From the NCBI RefSeq assembly GCF_030272615.1, contig NC_081414.1, positions 816,704,396 to 816,768,395 on the forward strand: a DNA stretch of 64,000 nt. Reading direction: 5' to 3'. The translations under genes were made by a program, and so were the position numbers. The stretch is from Cryptomeria japonica (lineage: Eukaryota; Streptophyta; Pinopsida; Cupressales; Cupressaceae). The notes below the pieces were generated by a model that saw only the letters and a program-made list of their open reading frames with translations, ran no database searches and was not told the DNA's origin. Positions 57,733-64,000 of the stretch are shown here, piece by piece; within the stretch, counting starts at the first letter, position 1; every line of letters starts with the position of its first letter.

Positions 57733-58364
57733 TATATACATATACATATACATATACATGTATGTGTATATATGTATATATATATATACATATATGCATA
57801 TATATATACACACATATATAAATATATGTATATATACATATATTTTTCTACTGATTCACCCCTCCTCTCAGTAGTTGGCCGGATACTTATTATTTCATCA
57901 TACCATCAATGATCTCTCTCATATATTTCACATCTCCATTACATCTCATAACCTTACATATTCATATCCTTTCATATCTACAAAATGATTTAAACAACTG
58001 ACCTATATACCCTTTACAATTCATCATGCCTTATGTCGGCTTACAAAGATAATTAAAATATGAATATACATGTCAGCTCAATAACATAAATACATGAATA
58101 TCAAAAATAATTGCCGATGCTAGATCTTCCCAAATGACGTCGGCCTCCAATACCGATAACTTGAATATAAAACATGTTGGCTTGCAATGCCGGTAACCAA
58201 AGAATTTTTTCCAACCTGCCTGTGCTGATGCCAATGTCAGTGTCGGTGATGATGAAGTGTCTGTCGGTACACTACTAAACCAAAATATGAAACCAGAACA
58301 TGTTCCCATGTTGCCATCAATGATAACATATTGAAACCAACCGATTGAGTGTTAATAGCCAACA
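57607..58364 (-). repeat. 5' LTR of the third element, with an internal TA/CA microsatellite
   Basis: Begins TGTGCATAGAAACAC right after the primer site; the microsatellite at 57620-57845 is shorter than in the partner LTR. Ends CCAACA. Confidence 0.9.
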
Positions 58365-58379
58365 TAAGATCTTTTGATA

Positions 58380-59275
58380 TTATGCATTAGTGTTGTATGT
58401 GCGGCTTCTTGAAGGTTATCCAGATGCCGATGGTTATCATGCTTGTGTTCCACTTTTTCATGATGTTTCATTTGGCTTATCGTGACCTATTATAGGTCCG
58501 GTGGTTATTCTGCTAGGTTATAGACCGGTTCATATAACGTTTGGGTTGATGCTCTCGATGTGTTACCGATTGGATTTGTTGATTGGATTATGTTGTTTTG
58601 GTCTTAGGATGACTTGGTTAATCATTAGGTTGCAGTTTTATGTTATGGATTTATTGTATTATCTTTTAGGTGGCTGACCTAACTGTTTAGGTCCCGGGTT
58701 GGTATAAATATGATGTAAGATCTCTTTGTAGATCATAGGGAGATCATGTATGGTATGGGTTAAGGGATTATCTATATGCGAACAATATTGTAATCATATG
58801 CAGAGGTTTTGGTTGATCATAGGTGATCGAATTGGGTTTGTGGAAGAGGTTTAAGGCCTCCAGTATTGAGCTTAACCAAAACTGTACTCAGGCATGGGAG
58901 ATGCTATACTTGTAGTTCAATCTTCATTCTGGATTGTTGTCCGATGTTTTCTATAGTTAGTGAGACTCCTTTTGTGATGAGAAATGTGCTCTAGGTTGTT
59001 TGCCTTCCTACATGTGTAGGCCCCTTATTGTAATATTTATTCATCTGATCAGTGGATAGATATTATGAGTCTCGAAACCCACTGTGGTTTTTCCTCTTTG
59101 ATATTTTCCACGTATAAATCTGTGGTGTTATGGTGTTCATCGTTGTGGTTGCATTGTTTCTTATTTTTATATGCTTTTATGTTTACCGATTGCTGAGTTG
59201 TTGTATTAATAAGGTTAAATTTCTCCTTTCCTATAGAACATTGATTCACCCCCCCCCCCCCTCTCAGTGTTCTTG
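58380..59275 (+). repeat. LTR related to the two-gene family, opposite orientation
   Basis: On the plus strand it shows the LTR features that the outer and nested elements show on the minus strand: AGGCCCCTTATTGTAATATTTATTCATCTGATCAGTGG near 59020, CCCACTGTGGTTTTTCC, GTGGTGTTATGGTGTTC, and finally GATTCACCCCC...CTCTCAGTGTTCTTGG near 59250. No internal region follows that I can identify, so it is a solo or truncated LTR. Confidence 0.75.
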
Positions 59276-60630
59276 GATCTCCAAAAAAATGAAAAATATA
59301 AACACCCATTTGAGATGGGTGAGTTTCCTACTCAAAAAAGTAATTCTACAAACCCTATGATCAAAACAAAAATCACAAGACATAAAATACAAAAAAAAAA
59401 TCCCTTTAAAAGAATGAAATGAGAGCACTCAAAACAACCATTTAACAAAATAACAAAGAAAGAACCTAGAACATATCCAAAGCATTTTAAATAGCATACA
59501 AACATAGAATAAACATTTATTTTCATTTTATAAAAGAAAAAGTACATAAAACAAGAGTAGATCAAGAAATCTCCAACCTGGAAGACAAAGAATAAGACTA
59601 TGAAGATTAAGATGAACAACCTCCACACAAGAAACAATCCAACATGAATAAAAAAGCCTCCAAAATAAAATTCCAAACACAATTCAAGTATTCAAAAACA
59701 AATCCAAAAAACCACCTTGCAATCTTCATGAAATCCCTTCTCAAATTCTCATCAAGATTCACTCCATACACATGTAGATAGAAACCCTTCTCCACAATCC
59801 AAATTTTTGAAAACCATTCACAAAAACTACTACAATAATCCCAAAAACAACTCTCCATACATTCCCATTTTCACTCGAATGCAAAAAGAAACACTTTCCT
59901 CTTGCATTAAGGACCAAAATAGCACCCCCAAGTTTGAACGAAAAGACTACTCCAAAAAAAAAAAAAAAATGAAATAGTAATTAAAATCAATTACCAAATA
60001 ACATCTTCCACAATAAATATAAAATATAATAAATCATTTCCACATATAATATAAATGCTAATAATAATAAAAATACTATAACATGAGACCCACTTATTAA
60101 ATCCCACATAATTAATCATTCACACTTAGGACTACATATTATAATTTATTTATTCTAGAATTTGATTTTTAGGATGACAAGAACCTAGTGTTGGACAATG
60201 GTACCTGGATATTCTATGGCAATTTTTTTAATGTATGAAACCATGGTTCATAATTTTGATCTACATACATAAATATATTTACTTCAACATTCCTATGGGT
60301 ATAGTTATCATATCTTCCACTACAATTTTGGGAACTTGATTGCTTGTGTAGCATCATAAAATTGCGAACTTGCAATTTTTAACCACATTTGGGTCTTCAC
60401 ATTGGCTGAATGAATCCCTAAGCCTGATTGGAGACCCAAGACTTGCTCAATCCCCAAAAAATCCACTTTCTCACATCCCGTACTATCTAAAACTTGCTTT
60501 CTATCCTGGATAAGGGCAGGACAGGGGCGTGGTGCCCCTATCCTCCTAGGATAGGGGCATGGCGCTCTTTTCCTTGCCCTATTTTGGGGCCCGGACATTC
60601 AAACTTTGCATTGGGATTTGCATTTTGGAA
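59276..60630. other. AT-rich spacer
   Basis: No supported gene. The hydrophobic minus-strand frames at 59332-59858 come from a T/A-biased stretch and lack domains. Near 60510-60570 the word GGATAGGGGC is repeated (CCCCTATCCT..TAGGATAGGGGCATGG), which gives a local inverted repeat. Confidence 0.5.
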
Positions 60631-61151
60631 GCGGGAAAATTTTCCCTATGTCGGTCTATGATGAAAAACCAGTCAATTAACCCTAATTGACAAATATATA
60701 AGACGTTTTTCCCTCCCATTTGCATAAGTAACAATTCAATTGATCGAGCATTGAAGCATCCAAGAATTCAAGCATTCAAGCATTCCTTTCAAGCATTGAG
60801 CATTCTGAAGTCTCCTTTCAAGGCTAGGTGTTGCATTTAAGTCAAGGATTCAACCATTGAAGAGGAGATCTCTTTCATCTTTCAATTCCACACAAGCAAC
60901 TCTATCCACATTTCAATTGCATCCTCCCTTGAGGTGAATTCTATTTTAGTCTTCATTTACATTTACATGCAAGTACTTTTCATCATTTGGTTGATTCCAA
61001 AAACTGGGGTTTGACCTAAAGGTAAACCCCCAATCCCAACCCCTTTTCCTCTCTTTTCTATGTGTAGGTTGCAGGTGCGTAGCTGTGTTTGCAGATTTGG
61101 ACTCCATTCTTAGAGGCGGAGAAACCCTTTTTGACATGCGGATTTTTCAAA

Positions 61152-61178
61152 GGACCGTGTGCACTTTAAACATGGTCC
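61152..61178 (+). other. Conserved hairpin, copy 1
   Basis: Arms GGACCGTGT and ACATGGTCC form nine pairs (one G-U) around loop GCACTTTAA. A second copy with pairing-preserving changes is at 62262-62288. Confidence 0.7.
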
Positions 61179-62261
61179 CAATAAATTTTTCTCAAATTTG
61201 CGTGGGAGCTTCATCTCAACATTTTTCTACCAATTTCAGGTGCACAGCTTCATCCCGCATTCCTATCTCAAGTTATAGTCATTTCTTTATCTCTTTTACA
61301 CTTAGTCTTAAATTGCATAATTCAACCTTTTACATTCTAAAAGAGGGGCTACTTTTACCTTCCGAATCCATTGTCAATTCACTTAGCATTCAATCTCTTC
61401 CCATTGAGATTGGATTTAATGAATTCTCCCCCCTCTTTTAATGTAATGTGTGTGAAAAGGTTAAGAATAATCTTTTGTGAAATTTTCACTCCTCTTGAGG
61501 AGAGAAAAGCTTTCCTCTTGATTTCTTCATCACCCTCTTTCACAACCATTACATTTTAGTGAACCCGGTGTCTTACATGCTTGATAATACAAATCATTGT
61601 ATATTTTTCATTTACAAGTTTAATTTTAGTGCAAATTTACAAAACTTAGTGATTAATTCAATCAAAACCCTAATTTTTAAAAAATTGGAATTGAACTTGT
61701 GTCTTGTAGAAATTGCTATCTATTGTTTTAGATCTGAAAATTTCTTTGCTTGATAAATTCAATTTCATCATCTTGTTCAATTTGCAAATTCAAATTTACA
61801 AAATTAAGTGGTTAGTTGTCAAAACTCTAATTTTCAAAAATCAATTTGAACTTGTGCAAAAATTGAATTCACATTTAGTTTTCAGATTTAGGACTATTTT
61901 CATATTTGTCTTCTTGTCTAAAATTCAAAATTTCAATTTCCCTCCCTTTTTCAACATTCAAAATTCTAAAATTAAATGGTTAGGTCCTAAAACCCTAATT
62001 TTTAAAATTAATTGGATTTTGGGCAAATTTCAATCAATTTCAGTTTTCTAAACATTCTTCAAGGTGGCCCTATCCATTAGGTTTGACCTTTTTGAAATTT
62101 GTAATTCAATTTCTTGTCTTTTTCAAAACCCTAATAGGGTCCTATTTTCACATTCAAACCTTAATTTCGCCTATCCGAATTTCGTAAAATCAACTAATTT
62201 TTTGGGGTTATGTTTAAAATCATCATAACTTTCATCCCTAAAAATTTCCAAAAAAGTGGGA

Positions 62262-62288
62262 GGACTGTGTGCACTTTCAACACGGTCC
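62262..62288 (+). other. Conserved hairpin, copy 2
   Basis: Arms GGACTGTGT and ACACGGTCC form nine pairs (one U-G) around loop GCACTTTCA. The flanks (ATTTTTCT.AAATTT...GGGAG) are also related to those of copy 1. Confidence 0.7.
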
Positions 62289-62730
62289 TTGACATTTTTC
62301 CTGAAATTTTGGGAGACTGTTATGACTGTATTTAATTGCTTAAATCCAGAAAATTGGTTGATTTTCTCAAATTTTGCTCTCTAAAATTAAAAATATTTCC
62401 CAATTTCAATATCACAACTTTCAAGGAAAAATTTCAATTAAGTGGTTAATTATAATCTGCCCTAATTTTAAAAATTCAAATTTTGACAAATTTAATTTTG
62501 AAATTAAGTGGTATTGGCCCTAATTTTAAATCGCAATTTCTTAAGCCAACCTAGAACTCCAACAATTGACATTCCCATCCTTCTTGAAGATGATGTTCTT
62601 CCCTTGATGGATAGAACTAATATTCCACCTAAAGAAGATTCCCAACCTATTCCTATGGATGAGATTATGCCTTCTCCTAAGAAGATAAACAATATTCCTC
62701 CTAAGGTTAGACTTGTGCCTCCCCCTCTAG

Positions 62731-64000
62731 TGCAGGAGCACCTAGGTCTTCGGCTTATAGGTATTTCTCAATTTTGGCTTGTACTGACCTTAGCCAAGTT
62801 AGGTAATTAATAAGGACTCCAGGAGGGTCCAAGAGTGAGTGTTTTGAGTCAAATGTAGGCCTAGTAGAGTTAGTTTCTTCCTAGGTTTGCATTTTGTGCA
62901 TAAGTAGTGGTTTGAGTAGGAAATTGACCTTCTTGATGGTCAAAAGTGGAAAAAATTGGTATAAGAATTAGGGAGGTTTAAAATAGTATTAGAAATGATT
63001 TAAAAGTCATGATTAATGACTTAGAATAGGTTTCATAGATTAGAAAAGCAAAAAGTACAAAAAGTGCAGAGTTGCAAAAAGTTGTCATGACAACTTTTGA
63101 AAGTTGTCATGATAATTTTTGTCCTAAATTGCTTAGTGATGGAGTTAGGGATAGACCAATTCCCTAGAATTCCTCCAAATGTGGGGAATACTATAAAAAC
63201 CTTCTCTTTCATGGTTACCAAGGTTGGAGTTTTGTTTTTGTAAGATCAACAATCTGAAACTACTCATTTTCGGACTGTTTGTCATCATTTGGCTTATTTT
63301 GCTCATATTGTGAATACAAATGGATTGAATACATTGATCCAGTAATGGATTGAGTTTATTTGGTGTATTTCAGAGTTATTAGTTTCATTTCAATATTTTT
63401 AGTTAGGTTGTGTTAGTGCTTTCTTTGCTTTGTTTGCAAACAACCAGTTTTGGCTTGTAAATAACAATTTTGTGTAAAATGGTTGCCCCATGAATTACCT
63501 CCGTGATAAAATCATGGTCTATTGGTAAATGGAAGGAAAACACTTGTAATATGTACATATGCAAGGACAAGTTATAGAGATGAAGATTGATATGACTATC
63601 ACCTTGTTCTAGGTGAGTACAGGAGCAACCCGACTAGATGAGACAGGGTGAATTTGGAGTGCAAAGTGCAGGGGTGAATGCAAAACCATAATATAACATT
63701 TTGGAGGGGTCCATGAAGTTCATATAGAGTTTAATATGTAAGGGGAAGCCTTGAATAGACCATTTGATGCTCATTTTCCAAACTTGACCAGTCACTGCCG
63801 GTTAGGAGGCCTAGAAACCCTTCAAAACCCTCATTTTTCGGTTAGGGAATTGTACGGTGAGTTGGGAAACCAAAACCACCAAAATAACTTGGGGATAGGT
63901 GAGTGTTTGAAGAAAAACCAATCTTATTGTAGGGTCTTTTGGACCATTTTCCCCTAAGCCCTAGAAAACTGGATTTTGGAGGCCTAATAGGGGCTCATTC
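62731..64000 (+). repeat. LTR-like sequence of the gypsy family (copy 3 of 3)
   Basis: Starts TGCAGGAGCACCTAG at 62731. A perfect 22-bp palindrome built on AAGTTGTCATGACAACTT lies at 63077-63098, about 346 bp inside, where the other two copies carry the half word AAAAGTTGTCAT. CTATAAAAACC at about 63190 is a TATA-box candidate. It runs off the window end. No coding content; the frame at 63751-63957 has no support. Confidence 0.6.

Larger units (their letters stand above)
54517..58364 (-). mobile_element. Third two-gene-family LTR element, internal-deletion derivative
   Basis: LTRs at about 54517-55294 and 57607-58364 (758 bp), with CA ends (CCAACA) at 55294 and 58364. Polypurine tract CCAAAGGGGGATAT (minus) follows at 55295 and a primer site ATTGGTTTCAGAGCC (minus, one change from ATTGGTATCAGAGCC) lies at 57592-57606. 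The internal region is only 2.3 kb. The left terminus is eroded and no target duplication was found. Confidence 0.87.
60640..62730 (+). mobile_element. 5' region of another gypsy-type element (LTR, leader, gag start)
   Basis: A TATA-like ATATATAAGACG near 60696 is followed by an unstructured leader. AGTGAACCCGGTGTC at about 61557 resembles the primer-site region after plant gypsy 5' LTRs. Then come degenerate repeats of AAAACCCTAATTTTCAAAAATT (61660-62540). From 62508 an open frame reads QPRTPTIDIPILLEDDVLP...MDEIMPSPKKINNIPP, a plausible gag start. It is cut at 62731 by LTR sequence of another family. Assignment is by layout only; no pol is present. Confidence 0.45.

Noticed and set aside
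59332-59858. Hydrophobic minus-strand frames resembling membrane proteins
   Set aside because: Phe/Leu/Val bias follows from T-rich composition; no start context, domain or conserved neighbour supports a gene.

Overview
The window is nuclear DNA of a large, repeat-rich seed plant, most likely a gymnosperm or a lineage with a similarly bloated genome. Three things point there: plant-type LTR retrotransposons with initiator-Met-tRNA-type primer sites, a plastid ycf3 exon embedded in nuclear repeats, and plant DRM-type methyltransferase relics with long AT-rich spacers. I cannot name the species. Only one gene looks intact, an intronless receptor-like kinase at 6177-7505 on the minus strand. Nearly everything else is transposable-element sequence, decayed gene copies or local duplications.

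Layout. 1-1640: LTR-like sequence of a family seen twice more (about 27500-28914 and 62731-64000). 1641-5090: gene-free. 5091-8210: the kinase, with broken partial copies of its own 3' end on one side and of its own 5' end on the other. 8885-9950: three tandem copies of a 350-400 bp unit. 10360-13460: a locally repeated unit; one copy carries about 1.5 kb of organelle DNA with ycf3 exon 2, and a neighbouring copy is the matching empty site. 14950-17790: decayed LINE on the minus strand. 18228-22800: a large inverted repeat whose two arms each carry a DRM-like de novo DNA methyltransferase pseudogene. 22800-23250: LINE tail fragment. 27500-32408: decayed Ty3/gypsy element on the minus strand.

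32410-50970 is a three-level nest. A LINE on the plus strand is split by a 14.5 kb LTR element (33315-47811, target duplication AAGAG). The right LTR of that element is split by a second, related LTR element (39391-47145, target duplication AACAC). Both LTR elements have textbook TG...CA ends, primer site and polypurine tract, but I see no protease, reverse transcriptase or integrase. Each carries the same two sense-strand genes: ORF1 (coiled coil plus four zinc knuckles) and a long ORF2 of unknown family with a basic middle and a charged coiled-coil tail. A third member at 54517-58364 is an internal-deletion derivative that joins the start of ORF1 to the back half of ORF2, and a related LTR lies at about 58380-59275 in the opposite orientation. 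This ORF1/ORF2 family is the best candidate in the window for a poorly described system: non-autonomous retrotransposons that keep their own structural-type genes and presumably borrow a polymerase.

51040-53490 holds a retroelement-like coding remnant, a strong G-run and a short tandem repeat. 53494-54516 is another LTR. 60640-62730 looks like the LTR, leader and gag start of another gypsy element; a hairpin is repeated twice in this region with pairing-preserving substitutions.
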